DNA from: Variovorax jilinensis
Lineage (GTDB): Bacteria > Pseudomonadota > Gammaproteobacteria > Burkholderiales > Burkholderiaceae_C
DNA length: 64,000 bases
Assembly (NCBI RefSeq): GCF_030316885.1
Contig: NZ_JASZYQ010000001.1
Span: forward strand, 434,001-498,000
Direction: 5' to 3'
The notes under the pieces were generated by a model. The model worked only from the letters and a program-made list of their open reading frames with translations. It was not told the origin of the DNA and did not search any database. Positions 24,501-32,152 of the stretch are shown piece by piece. Each line of letters starts with the position of its first letter. Positions within the stretch are counted from its first letter, which is position 1. The position numbers were made by a program, and so were the translations under genes.

Positions 24501-26541
24501 CGAAGGACAGCGTGGTCACCGCGACCAGCCGGTCGTCGGCCGAGATGCCGGGCGTGCGCCGCATGCTCAGCAGGAAGTTGGCCACCGCGCCGTGCGGCAC
24601 GGCCACGCCCTTGGGCTTGCCGGTGGAGCCGGAGGTGTAGATGACGTAGGCCGCGTCTCCCGGACGCGCGCTCATCTCGTCCGACGCGAGCGTGTTGGCT
24701 GACTGGTTGGTCCAGGAGGTGTCAACGTCGAGTTCGAGCACCGCGCCGGCCTGCAGCAGCCGCTGGCTGCGCGGTGCAGATTCGACGTCCGAGCGCGTGA
24801 GCAGGACGGCCAGGTCGGCATCCTCGGCGTAATAGTCGAGGCGCGCGGTCGGGAAGTCGGGGTCCAGCGGAACGTAGGTGCCGCCGGCCTTGAGGATGGC
24901 CAGCAGAGCGACCACCATCTGCGCATCGCGCGGCAGGCACAGGCCGACCAGGCGGCCACGCTGCACGCCGCGCTGACGCAGTGCGCGCGCGAGCCGGTTC
25001 GACTGGGCATCGAGTTGCCCGTAATTCATGCGCAGGTCGCCATGGCGCAGCGCGGCACGGCCCGATTGCTCGGCGGCCTGCAGGGCGAAGCCGGCATGCA
25101 TGAGTGCCGCGCCTTCCCAGACCGTGGGCTCCGGCTGCATGGCGCGCAAGGCCGTCGCGTCGGCCGGCGACACCAGCGACAGGCGCCCGACCGGCGTGGC
25201 CGGATCCCGCGCCGCGTTCTGCAGCAGCACCTCGTACATGCCGAGCCAGCGCGCGATGGTCTGGGCGTCGAACAGGTCGGTGTTGTACTGGCACTCGAGC
25301 ACCAGCGACTTGCCGGTGCGTGCGACGTTGAGCGACAGCTCGAAGTTCTCGAACTGCCGCGGGTTGGAGGCCAGCCGCACGCGCAGCGCATCGTCCGACA
25401 GTTCGTGCTCGTCGAGTCGCGGGCTGACGTTGAACATCACGGACACCAGCGGCATCCTGCCCGGATCGCGCCCCACCTTGAGCTTCTTGAGCAGGCTGCC
25501 GAAGGTGCACAGCTGGTGCTCATAGGCATCGAGTACCGCCGCGCTCGAACTGCGCGCGAGCTGGCGCACGTCCTTGGCCTCGTCGATGTTGATGCGGATC
25601 GGCAGCAGGTTGACGCAGTGGCCGACGAGGCTCGAGAAGCCGTCGACCGTCTGGCCCGCGGCCGGCACGCCGATCACCACGTCGGATTCGCCGCCCAGGC
25701 GCGACAGCAGCGCCGCGAAGGAACCGAACAGCAGCGAGAACAGGCTGGCGCCCTGTCCGGCCGCGACCTGCTGAAGGACGCTCACGAGCGGTTCGCCGAG
25801 CAGGCGTTCCTCGCGCTTCGAGCCGAAGCTGCGCACGGCCGTGCGGGGCCGGTCGGTCGGCAGTTCGAGAATGGGCGTGGAGTCGGCGAAGACGCGGGCC
25901 CAGTAGTCCTCGTCCTGCCCGATTCGCGCGACGGCCTCGGGGGTGACGAGCCAGCTGGAGAAATCGCTGTACTGTGCCGCGGGCGACAGCGCGGGCAGCT
26001 GACCCTTGGCGTGCGCGCGATAGAGCGAGACGATCTCGCGCACCAGGATGCCGATCGAGCCGCCGTCGCAGACGATGTGATGCGCCGAGAGAATGAATTC
26101 GTGGTGTACGGCGTCGATGCGAACGAGCGTTGCGCGCAGCAGCGGTCCGCTCTCCAGATCGAAGGGCTGCTCCACCGCCGCCAGCCGCACCGCGTCGAGC
26201 CGGGCGGTACGCTCACCGGCTGACAGGTCGCCGAGGTCGATCGACTCGAGGCGTGCGTTCGACGCCGAGGCGATCCACAGGTCGGTGCCCTCGGGGCCGA
26301 TGGTCGAGCGCAGCGCCTCGTGGCGGGCGACCACTTCGGCCAGCGCGCGGGCGAGCGCGTCGGCATTCAGCGAGCCCTTGAGCAGCAGCGAGGTGGACAG
26401 GTTGTAGGCCAGCGAAGCCTCGTCGCCGAGCTGGCAGGCGAGCCATATTTCGCGCTGCGCCTCGGTGGTCTCGACGACCCGCTCGATGTCGTTGCCGGCG
26501 AAGGGGTCGAAGTCGACGCTGGTGCTGGCGGGCGTTTCCAT
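21562..26541 (-). CDS. Non-ribosomal peptide synthetase, C-A-T-C-T
   Basis: A 1659-residue NRPS. Order: condensation (residues ~20-450, HHIVCDG at 154-160), adenylation (~470-975, YTSGSTGKPKG near 634-645), carrier (GGHS, Ser1028), second condensation (~1088-1510, HHLVWDG 1221-1227), second carrier (GGDS, Ser1593). The A-domain pocket residues read by alignment with GrsA are D-I-L-Q-V-G-M-I-W-K, close to the glycine code DILQLGLIWK. The leading C domain suggests an acyl or aminoacyl donor from upstream, probably the free carrier protein. The last carrier has no A domain of its own, and there is no thioesterase. The start at 26541 was chosen because upstream in-frame sequence is low complexity. 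Confidence 0.93.
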   Translation of the reverse strand: METPASTSVDFDPFAGNDIERVVETTEAQREIWLACQLGDEASLAYNLSTSLLLKGSLNADALARALAEVVARHEALRSTIGPEGTDLWIASASNARLESIDLGDLSAGERTARLDAVRLAAVEQPFDLESGPLLRATLVRIDAVHHEFILSAHHIVCDGGSIGILVREIVSLYRAHAKGQLPALSPAAQYSDFSSWLVTPEAVARIGQDEDYWARVFADSTPILELPTDRPRTAVRSFGSKREERLLGEPLVSVLQQVAAGQGASLFSLLFGSFAALLSRLGGESDVVIGVPAAGQTVDGFSSLVGHCVNLLPIRINIDEAKDVRQLARSSSAAVLDAYEHQLCTFGSLLKKLKVGRDPGRMPLVSVMFNVSPRLDEHELSDDALRVRLASNPRQFENFELSLNVARTGKSLVLECQYNTDLFDAQTIARWLGMYEVLLQNAARDPATPVGRLSLVSPADATALRAMQPEPTVWEGAALMHAGFALQAAEQSGRAALRHGDLRMNYGQLDAQSNRLARALRQRGVQRGRLVGLCLPRDAQMVVALLAILKAGGTYVPLDPDFPTARLDYYAEDADLAVLLTRSDVESAPRSQRLLQAGAVLELDVDTSWTNQSANTLASDEMSARPGDAAYVIYTSGSTGKPKGVAVPHGAVANFLLSMRRTPGISADDRLVAVTTLSFDIAVLELMLPLTVGAEVVIAPRETVMDGAALTRLLVDSEATIMQATPGMWRLLIDAGWEGRPGFKALVGGESLAPDLARDMLDRTRDVWNMYGPTETTIWSTLWHVDPSRIRAGGISIGRPIDNTTVWILDAHLESLPIGVPGEICIGGDGVAIGYLNRPELTEDRFVTIDIDGVPSRIYRTGDRGRWRNDGLLEHMGRLDFQVKVRGYRIELGEIEARCNEAAGVTRSVVVTREDTPGDVRLVAYLAMAPDSTLDRLALDEHLRARLPQYMLPQHVVTLPALPLLPNGKVNRKALPGPTLHVSATAAREHVAPRTERERAVLEAMTQVLRAPQMGVTDDFFAMGGHSLLAARVTARLARQFDIALPLRTLFEQPTAQGLAQAIDTIVKAGAPHATRLQHLAGRSRAPLTPMQERVRFMEELNPGRPVYNMPFAQRLQGRLDVPLFEAALVEIARRQPALRTAIAADAESGGWMAAIALDARFELPFVDLSHLPLDEREALLRERAQELAEAPIDIRRAPLAHARLFKLSDEEHAFVFVAHHLVWDGASFDVFQAELSAIYGALTRGEPHALAPLEVDYGDYAQWYANWLSQPAFRQQLDEIKSRFASVPAPRSLTTDMPRGGRMSGRGETLWIELSPATSERLRQAAQKMDVTLSMFTLGVCAAMMSGVLGSPSVVVANPVRGREQPELEPVIGFFNNLLPIPFRVDPALSLRAFMAYVKTEMLAFMRDEPVPFEVLAAEPEFKQRTQRTPLYQALFSFQDVRERPETIGTLRQSNIPLQHHGATDDIGIWLRDTSLGLRGAVTFNADLYLPETGAAFRDRFVELLLAAVDGAELGVGEFTARGKSASAAILARTAAAETARNQPAPAPQAAKVPLLMPEHARLAQVWASVIGIDVNEIRASDNFFDLGGDSLMAMRAVDESAQALGFKVEPRRYVFESLAQLASVPATGAGFATSAASAPTRGFFGRMFAAAIGRRT

Positions 26542-26563
26542 GGATGTGATTCCCGTCGTTCTT

Positions 26564-27016
26564 TCAGGCCAGCGGCACGTAGCGGCCAGGTTGCTGGCGG
26601 TCGGGGATGTACCAGGCGGGCTTGCCGCTCGGGTCGCGGCCGAGCCGGGCGCCGGGCTGCGGCGGGCGGTTGGCGTCGAGGCCGGGTCGGTCGGCAGCAG
26701 CCGCTGTCGCTGTCGCCGCCGGCTTGGCCGCGGCGGCAACCGCCGTCATCTCTTGGAGATAGCGGGCCAGCGAGGCGAAGTCGCGTTGCGTCTCCATCAG
26801 CTGGCGGAAGGTCGGCACGACGCCGAACGCACGCTTGACCTCGGCAGCGGCCAGCGTCAGCGTCAGCGAGTCCAGGCCGAGCCCCATGAAGCTGGTCGCG
26901 TCATCGGCGCCGGAGAGGTCCATGCCGGAAGCCTCGCTGAACAGGCTTCGAAGCCGGGCCAGGAGGGCGGTGGAACTCGGCGGGGAAACTGCTGCGGGGG
27001 CGCAGATGGTGGACAT
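26564..27016 (-). CDS. Stand-alone acyl/peptidyl carrier protein with a C-terminal tail
   Basis: A 150-residue protein with one phosphopantetheine-binding domain (residues ~15-85; MGLGLDSLTL holds the modified Ser). An Ala-rich linker and a 40-residue tail follow, reading LGRDPSGKPAWYIPD...PGRYVPL, a segment like those seen after carrier domains in hybrid PKS/NRPS proteins. It is first in the operon, 22 bp before the NRPS, and is the obvious donor for the NRPS starter C domain. Start at 27016 is chosen to give a compact carrier; an ATG 12 codons upstream is possible. Its loading partner is not clear; the KAS III-like protein is one candidate. Confidence 0.85.
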   Translation of the reverse strand: MSTICAPAAVSPPSSTALLARLRSLFSEASGMDLSGADDATSFMGLGLDSLTLTLAAAEVKRAFGVVPTFRQLMETQRDFASLARYLQEMTAVAAAAKPAATATAAAADRPGLDANRPPQPGARLGRDPSGKPAWYIPDRQQPGRYVPLA

Positions 27017-27297
27017 GTGACGTGTGGGCAAAGAGAGGTAGGAAGGTGGCACGGAGCTGCGGCAGCGAGTCCTCGCTCACGTGCCGTCCTGCAGCCATGC
27101 GGCCGGTGGCAGCGAAAAGGCGAGGCAGCGGGAACGCGGGCGTGGCGACATGGAGGTACCGACTGCCGTCATGCAGGACGGCGCGCTGTAAATGTTAATA
27201 CAAAAGGTGACAAGTAAGAAGCCGGAAAGATGGCCTACTGCGATCGTTAGATGCAATTCTTGACCTTTGACGGCCCAAGGTCACGACCGATCGGAGA
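27017..27297 (-). promoter_or_regulatory. Promoter region of the carrier/NRPS operon, with an AT-rich core
   Basis: This 281-bp gap contains no convincing gene. Bases 27186-27225 are markedly AT-rich against the G+C-rich background. On the minus strand TTGTCA (27213-27208), a 17-base spacer and TACAGC (27190-27185) form a weak sigma-70-like promoter facing the carrier gene, which would leave a leader of about 160 nt. The promoter match is modest; the compositional island is the stronger observation. Confidence 0.35.
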
Positions 27298-27945
27298 TCA
27301 GGTGCCGAATTCGTCGCGCGTCGCTTCGGTCAGATGCGAGAGATCGCTCCAGCCGACCAGCGAAAAACCCTGTCCGCTCCAGAGCAGCCGGTTGATGGCG
27401 GCATTGCCCAGCTGCCAGCTGCGGGGCGCCTGCAGCTCCTGGCCGGTCGCTGCGCGGTAGAGGATGTCCATGACGCCACCATGGGCGACCAGCACGATCA
27501 GCTCGCCGGGATGGCGCGTCGCCAGCGCGCCGGCGGTTCCCGTCACGCGTTCGCGAAACCGCAGCAGGTTCTCGCCGCCTTCGGGCGCGAATTCCGGGTG
27601 GCGCCGGCGCCACAGCAGCGCCTGTTCGGGCAGGTCGCGGTCGATCTCGGCGAAGGTCAGGCCTTCGAAGGTGCCGAAGCCCCGCTCGCGCAGGCCGGCG
27701 TCGGTCTGCACCGGGAGCTCCAGCGGGGCCGCAATGGCGCGGGCCGTCTCGAGCGCCCGCGACAGGTCGCTCGAATAGACGGCGGTCACCGGCTCCTCGG
27801 CCAGCGCGCGGCCCAGCCGGGCCGCCTGCCAGCGTCCGGTGTCGTTCAACGGGATGTCAAGCTGGCCCTGGATGCGCGTGTCGACATTCCAGGCGGTCTC
27901 GCCATGGCGGATGACGATGACGCGGGTGGCCTCCATGCGGTCCAT
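27298..27945 (-). CDS. Histidine phosphatase (phosphoglycerate mutase-like) family protein
   Basis: A 215-residue branch-1 histidine phosphatase. RHGETAWN at the start carries the phospho-acceptor His, YSSDLSRALETA and the late VAHGG supply the second His and phosphate pocket. Members include cofactor-dependent phosphoglycerate mutase, alpha-ribazole phosphatase and sugar phosphatases. The QGQLDIPLNDTGRWQA segment is of the GpmB/CobC-like type, so a broad phosphatase is likelier than a glycolytic mutase. It ends a five-gene minus-strand run (SDR, folB, ttcA, DUF4136, this). A second in-frame ATG lies three codons on at 27936. Confidence 0.88.
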   Translation of the reverse strand: MDRMEATRVIVIRHGETAWNVDTRIQGQLDIPLNDTGRWQAARLGRALAEEPVTAVYSSDLSRALETARAIAAPLELPVQTDAGLRERGFGTFEGLTFAEIDRDLPEQALLWRRRHPEFAPEGGENLLRFRERVTGTAGALATRHPGELIVLVAHGGVMDILYRAATGQELQAPRSWQLGNAAINRLLWSGQGFSLVGWSDLSHLTEATRDEFGT

Positions 27946-27975
27946 TCTAAGGAAGGGCCCCGCGCCGGCCCGGGC

Positions 27976-28647
27976 TCAGCGTTGCGAGCGTGGCGGCAGC
28001 GGAATGTCGACCCGGCGCAGACCCTGGGGCGGGTTCGGGAAGCCCTCGAGCGCGGCGCGGAACATCACGGGCAGGATGTCGGCGCTGTTGCCATAAGGCC
28101 CGTCGTTGCGCGCATGGGTCTCGAAGACCACGCGGTTGGACGGCAGCTCGCGCAGCACGATGCTGACCTCGCGGCCGAACCAGGGCGTGGGCGGGGGACC
28201 GAAGAAGCCCGGGCCGTACCAGCCGCCACCCCAGCCGCCGCCGTACCAGCCGCGGGCTCCCCAGCCGGGCCGCGGGCCCCAGGGGCCGGGGCCCCAGCCG
28301 GCGCCGCCCCAGCCCGGACCACCCCATCCGCCCCAGCCGCCGCCCCACCAGGGATCGGCCCAGGGCGACAGCTCGGCGGTCACGCGGGCGCCGATCATGG
28401 CCGTGAGCTGCGGCGCCGCGTCGTCGCGGCGCAGGCCCACGGCGTCGAGCGCCGCGCCGGCCATGGCCTCCAGCTGCTGTTGAGCGGCTTCCTCGAACTG
28501 CTGCGACGGCAGCCGTTCGAAGCGGTAGGTGGCGCCGGCCGGCACGCCCTGCATGCTCGCGAAGGTGCGAACCTCGCTGTCGACCGTCCACGTGGCGCAG
28601 CCCGTGAGCGCCAGCGTGACGAGCAGGAGCGCGAGCAGCCGTCTCAC
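27976..28647 (-). CDS. DUF4136-type lipoprotein with a Gly/Trp-rich insert
   Basis: A 223-residue predicted lipoprotein. The signal peptide ends in LALTGCAT; the N-terminal part (VDSEVRTFASMQGVPAGATYRFERLPS) and C-terminal part (VSIVLRELPSNRVVFETHARNDGP) match the DUF4136 fold. Between them (residues ~103-162) lies a low-complexity insert dominated by Gly, Trp and Pro (WGGGWGGWGG and similar). A GTG start at 28647 is used because it gives the signal peptide; no ATG does. It lies 8 bp after ttcA. Function unknown; probably outer-membrane anchored. Confidence 0.75.
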   Translation of the reverse strand: MRRLLALLLVTLALTGCATWTVDSEVRTFASMQGVPAGATYRFERLPSQQFEEAAQQQLEAMAGAALDAVGLRRDDAAPQLTAMIGARVTAELSPWADPWWGGGWGGWGGPGWGGAGWGPGPWGPRPGWGARGWYGGGWGGGWYGPGFFGPPPTPWFGREVSIVLRELPSNRVVFETHARNDGPYGNSADILPVMFRAALEGFPNPPQGLRRVDIPLPPRSQR

Positions 28648-28655
28648 CGCCCGCC

Positions 28656-29585
28656 TCAGAGCTGCACCACGCGCAGGGCCGACGGCGCCGCGGCGGCCGG
28701 GAAGTCGGTCGGGTCGAAGGCCTTGTCGCCGTCGGCGTCGGGCAGGCCCGTGGCCTTCAGGCCCTTGAAGTCGAAGGCGCTGCCGTCGAGCAGGTGCGAG
28801 GGAACGATGCTCTGCAGCGCGCCGAACATGTTCTCGATCCGGCCCGGGTGCTTGCGCTCCCATTCGCGCAGCATCTCGCCGACCTGCTTTCGCTGCAGGT
28901 TTTCCTGGCTGCCGCAGAGGGTGCACGGGATGATCGGGAACTCGCGATGCTGGGCCCAGCGGATCAGGTCCTTCTCGGCCACGTAGGCCAGCGGGCGGAT
29001 CACGATGTGGCGGCCGTCGTCGCTCGCGAGCTTCGGCGGCATCGACTTGAGCTTGGCCGCGAAGAACATGTTGAGGAAGAAGGTCTGCAGCATGTCGTCG
29101 CGGTGGTGGCCGAGCGCCACCTTGGTGGCGCCGAGCTCGTCCGCGACCCGGTACAGGATGCCGCGGCGCAGCCGGCTGCACAGGCCGCAGGTGGTCTTGC
29201 CCTCGGGGATCACGCGCTTGACGATCGAATATGTGTCCTGCTCCTCGATGTGGAAGGGCACGCCGAGCGCCTTCAGGTAGCCCGGCAGCACGTCCTCGGG
29301 GAAGCCGGGCTGTTTCTGGTCGAGGTTGACCGCCACGATGTCGAAGTGGATCGGCGCCCGGGCCCGCAGCTTGAGCAGGATGTCGAGCAGCGCGTAGCTG
29401 TCCTTGCCGCCCGAGACGCAGACCATGACCTTGTCGCCTTCCTCGATCATGTTGTAGTCGACGATCGCTCGGCCGACTTCGCGGCACAGCCGCTTCTCGA
29501 GCTTGTGGGTCTCGCGCTCGATCTTCATCGCGCCCGCGGCTCCCGTCGCTTCCTCTCGTTCGGTCCAGACTGCACTCATTTCCAT
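28656..29585 (-). CDS. ttcA: tRNA 2-thiocytidine(32) synthetase TtcA
   Basis: A 309-residue cytoplasmic enzyme that thiolates cytidine 32 in certain tRNAs using ATP and an iron-sulfur cluster. The PP-loop SGGKDS (about residue 68) and two CxxC motifs (CGLCSR and CTLCGS) that bind the cluster are all present, as is GHHRDD. Start at 29585 has AAGGA a few bases upstream; 29579 (MSAVW) is an alternative. It sits 23 bp after folB and 8 bp before the DUF4136 lipoprotein. Confidence 0.95.
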   Translation of the reverse strand: MEMSAVWTEREEATGAAGAMKIERETHKLEKRLCREVGRAIVDYNMIEEGDKVMVCVSGGKDSYALLDILLKLRARAPIHFDIVAVNLDQKQPGFPEDVLPGYLKALGVPFHIEEQDTYSIVKRVIPEGKTTCGLCSRLRRGILYRVADELGATKVALGHHRDDMLQTFFLNMFFAAKLKSMPPKLASDDGRHIVIRPLAYVAEKDLIRWAQHREFPIIPCTLCGSQENLQRKQVGEMLREWERKHPGRIENMFGALQSIVPSHLLDGSAFDFKGLKATGLPDADGDKAFDPTDFPAAAAPSALRVVQL

Positions 29586-29608
29586 TGTTCCTTCGACGCT
29601 CGCGGGCA

Positions 29609-29998
29609 TCACTTGCTGCGGAAGACTTCGACGCCCACGGCTTCGCAGTCGGGGTAGACGTCGGGCTTGGCGGTCGACACGCGCGCGGCCTGCACCTTGG
29701 GGTGGGCCAGCACCTGGGTCAGGATGTCGTCGCACAGCGTTTCCTGCAGGTGGATGTGGCCCTTGCTCAGGCGCGTGGCGACGGTGCGGCGGATGAAGTC
29801 GTAGTCGACCACCTCGTCGAGCTCGTCGACCTTGGGCGTGGACAGCGCGAGCGGCACGTAGAGGTCGACGTTGATGATCACGCGCTGCTCGGCACGCTTC
29901 TCGAATTCGTGCACGCCGATGTTGATCCACACCTCGTAGTCGCGCAGGAAGACGCGTCGGCACGAGAGCAGCAGGGGGTCGAGGGCGGCGGTGGTCAT
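29609..29998 (-). CDS. folB: Dihydroneopterin aldolase family protein (FolB-like)
   Basis: A 129-residue member of the FolB/tunnelling-fold family. The motif [20 protein letters not shown] and the late segment [19 protein letters not shown] correspond to the pterin-binding strands and the family end. FolB cleaves 7,8-dihydroneopterin in folate synthesis; FolX-like epimerases share the fold, so a tetrahydromonapterin role is possible. It overlaps the SDR gene by 4 bp, a pairing that supports pterin metabolism for both. The start at 29998 is set by that overlap. Confidence 0.88.
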   Translation of the reverse strand: MTTAALDPLLLSCRRVFLRDYEVWINIGVHEFEKRAEQRVIINVDLYVPLALSTPKVDELDEVVDYDFIRRTVATRLSKGHIHLQETLCDDILTQVLAHPKVQAARVSTAKPDVYPDCEAVGVEVFRSK

Positions 29999-30795
29999 GG
30001 GGCGGGGGAGGCTTTCAGCAGGTCGTCGACGACGAACATGACGTCGCGCGCGAGCGGCACGAGGTGCTGGCCGTTGTCGACGCAAAGGGTGGTGCCGGTG
30101 AGGCTCGGGGTGGCGGCCAGGAAGACGCAGCTGCGCGCCACGTCGGCCGGGTCGATCGGCCGGCGCAGCAGGTTGGCGCGCGAGGCCTGGGCAAAGTTGG
30201 CCTCGGTCTGCGGGCCGCTAGGGAACAGGATGCCCGGTGCCACGCCGCACACCCGCAGCGCCGGCGCCAGGGCCTGCGCCTGCAGGGACACGGCCCGTTC
30301 GAGCGCAAGCTTCGAGACGGTGTAGGAGAAATAGTCCGGGTTCAGGTTGTAGACCTTCTGGTCCAGCACGTGGATGGCCGAGCGGTCGATGCCGTCGCCG
30401 GGCACGGCACGCCGGGCCAGCAGGCGCGCAAAGGAGAGCGGTGCGATCAGGTTCACGCCCAGCTGTCGCAGCGCCGATTCGGCCTCGAAGTCGAGACCGG
30501 TATCGGGCTCGAAGGCCGAGGCGTTGTTGACGATGCAGGACAGCCCGCCCTCGGCCGAAGCGGCCTCGACCAGCGCGATCCGGCCGGCTTCGCTGCCGAT
30601 GTCGGCCTCGACCGCGCGGGCGTCGAAGCCTTCCTCGCGCAGGCGCGCGCACAATGCCTGGGCCGGCGTCCGCGAGGCGCGGTACTGGCACCACACGCGC
30701 CAGCCCGCGCGCGCGAAGGCCTCGCAGACCGCGGCGCCGAGTCGCTGGCCGCCGCCGGTCACGAGCACGCCACGGCGTGGGGTCGTTTCAGCCAT
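29995..30795 (-). CDS. Short-chain dehydrogenase/reductase, possibly a pteridine (FolM-like) reductase
   Basis: A 266-residue classical [13 protein letters not shown] near the N-terminus is the NAD(P) loop, in the TGxxxRxG form typical of pteridine reductases; NNASAF follows, and the catalytic Tyr/Lys appear as YTVSK near residue 170. Coupling to folB (ATGA overlap) fits a dihydromonapterin or dihydrofolate reductase, as with FolM, but substrate is inferred. The start at 30795 is only 17 bp from the divergent methyltransferase start, so the promoters of both genes must lie inside the opposite coding regions. Confidence 0.82.
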   Translation of the reverse strand: MAETTPRRGVLVTGGGQRLGAAVCEAFARAGWRVWCQYRASRTPAQALCARLREEGFDARAVEADIGSEAGRIALVEAASAEGGLSCIVNNASAFEPDTGLDFEAESALRQLGVNLIAPLSFARLLARRAVPGDGIDRSAIHVLDQKVYNLNPDYFSYTVSKLALERAVSLQAQALAPALRVCGVAPGILFPSGPQTEANFAQASRANLLRRPIDPADVARSCVFLAATPSLTGTTLCVDNGQHLVPLARDVMFVVDDLLKASPAP

Positions 30796-30812
30796 CCTGA
30801 TAGATTTCCCGT

Positions 30813-31910
30813 ATGAACTTGGAGCCAGGCGCCACGGGCGCCTCACCTTTGACCCGGATTATCGATGCCGCGCTGCAGCGCGACGGCGGCTGGCTGCCCT
30901 TTGACCGTTTCATGGCACTGGCCTTGTATGCGCCCGGGCTGGGCTACTACGCCAACGCGAGCCGCAAGTTCGGCCATATGCCGGCCTCGGGCAGCGACTT
31001 CGTGACCGCGCCGGAACTCACGCCGCTGTTCGGCCGTGCGCTGGCGAACCAGGTCGGCGAGGCGCTCGCGCGCACCGGCACGCGCGAGGTCTGGGAATTC
31101 GGCGCCGGCTCGGGGGCGCTGGCACTGCAGCTCCTGGACGCGCTCGGGGATCGCATCGAGCGCTACCGCATCGTCGACCTGTCGGGCACGCTGCGCGAGC
31201 GGCAGCAGCAGACGCTCGCGGGCCATGCCGGCAAGGTCGAATGGCTGTCCGAGCTGCCCGAGACGCTGCGCGGGGTGGTCGTCGGCAACGAGGTGCTCGA
31301 CGCCATGCCGGTACAGCTGCTGGTGCGAACAGCCGGCCGCTGGTTCGAGCGCGGCGTGGTGCGGCAGGGCGATGGCTTCGGCTGGGAAGACCGCCCGACC
31401 ACGCTGCGGCCGCCGGTCGAGATCGAAGGCGGCCACGACTACCTGACCGAGATCCACCCCCAGGCCGAGGCCTTCGTCGCCACGCTGGCCGATCGGCTGG
31501 AGCAGGGCGCGGCCTTCTTCATCGACTACGGTTTTCCCGAGAGCGAGTACTACCATCCGCAGCGCCACATGGGCACCGTGATGTGCCACCGCGGTCATCG
31601 GGCCGACGGCGATCCGCTGGCGGACGTGGGCGAGAAGGACATCACGGCCCACGTCAACTTCACGGGCATCGCGCTGGCCGGCCAGGACGCCGGCCTGCAG
31701 GTGCTCGGCTACTGCAGCCAGGCCCGCTTCCTGTTGAATGTCGGCATCCTGCCGCTCATGGAGCGGGCCACCGTGGCCGAGCGGGCCATGGCGGCGCGCC
31801 TGATCCACGAGCACGAGATGGGCGAGCTGTTCAAGGTGGTCGGCTTCACGGCCGGCGAGGCCTGGGAGGCGGCGGGCTTCGGCGAGGGCGATCGCAGCCA
31901 CGCCCTGTAA
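30813..31910 (+). CDS. MidA/NDUFAF7-like SAM-dependent methyltransferase (DUF185)
   Basis: A 365-residue protein of the MidA/NDUFAF7 family. It opens with RYAPGLGYY-like sequence (ALYAPGLGYYANASRKFG), has GSDFVTAPELTPLFG, a SAM-binding EFGAGSGALA and NEVLDAMPV, all family signatures. The mitochondrial homologue methylates an arginine of complex I subunit NDUFS2; the bacterial target is not established. It is divergent from the SDR/folB operon and is the last housekeeping gene before the NRPS/PKS arm, which starts 242 bp downstream on the same strand. Confidence 0.9.
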   Translation: MNLEPGATGASPLTRIIDAALQRDGGWLPFDRFMALALYAPGLGYYANASRKFGHMPASGSDFVTAPELTPLFGRALANQVGEALARTGTREVWEFGAGSGALALQLLDALGDRIERYRIVDLSGTLRERQQQTLAGHAGKVEWLSELPETLRGVVVGNEVLDAMPVQLLVRTAGRWFERGVVRQGDGFGWEDRPTTLRPPVEIEGGHDYLTEIHPQAEAFVATLADRLEQGAAFFIDYGFPESEYYHPQRHMGTVMCHRGHRADGDPLADVGEKDITAHVNFTGIALAGQDAGLQVLGYCSQARFLLNVGILPLMERATVAERAMAARLIHEHEMGELFKVVGFTAGEAWEAAGFGEGDRSHAL

Positions 31911-32152
31911 CAAGTAACCGGACCGAATGGGCCCTGAAGCAGGGCTTGCGATTTGCCCATCGCGTGGGATCGCGTGGCATAGGGACTTTGGCATTACATA
32001 TACAGTGGACTATTCCATTTGGCTGTATCGTTTTGTGACGTTTAGCATTAATATTTACGACATCCGGGTCTCGCCTGAGGGCCTGCATTCAGCCACCCCC
32101 CGACGCGGTTTTTCTCCCTGACCCCTTTCCGTTCCCCGCCTCCGGAGGCTGC
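31911..32152 (+). promoter_or_regulatory. Promoter region of the NRPS/PKS gene, with an AT-rich core
   Basis: A 242-bp gap without a gene. The stretch 31985-32060 is AT-rich, unlike its surroundings. TTGGCA (31988-31993), 17 bases and TATTCC (32011-32016) form a plausible sigma-70 promoter, giving a leader of about 130 nt. A strong ribosome-binding site GGAGG lies at 32144-32148, four bases before the ATG. Confidence 0.35.

Noticed and set aside
21856-24702. A 948-codon plus-strand frame opposite the NRPS
   Set aside because: Antisense shadow of the NRPS; composition is skewed and no motif is visible.
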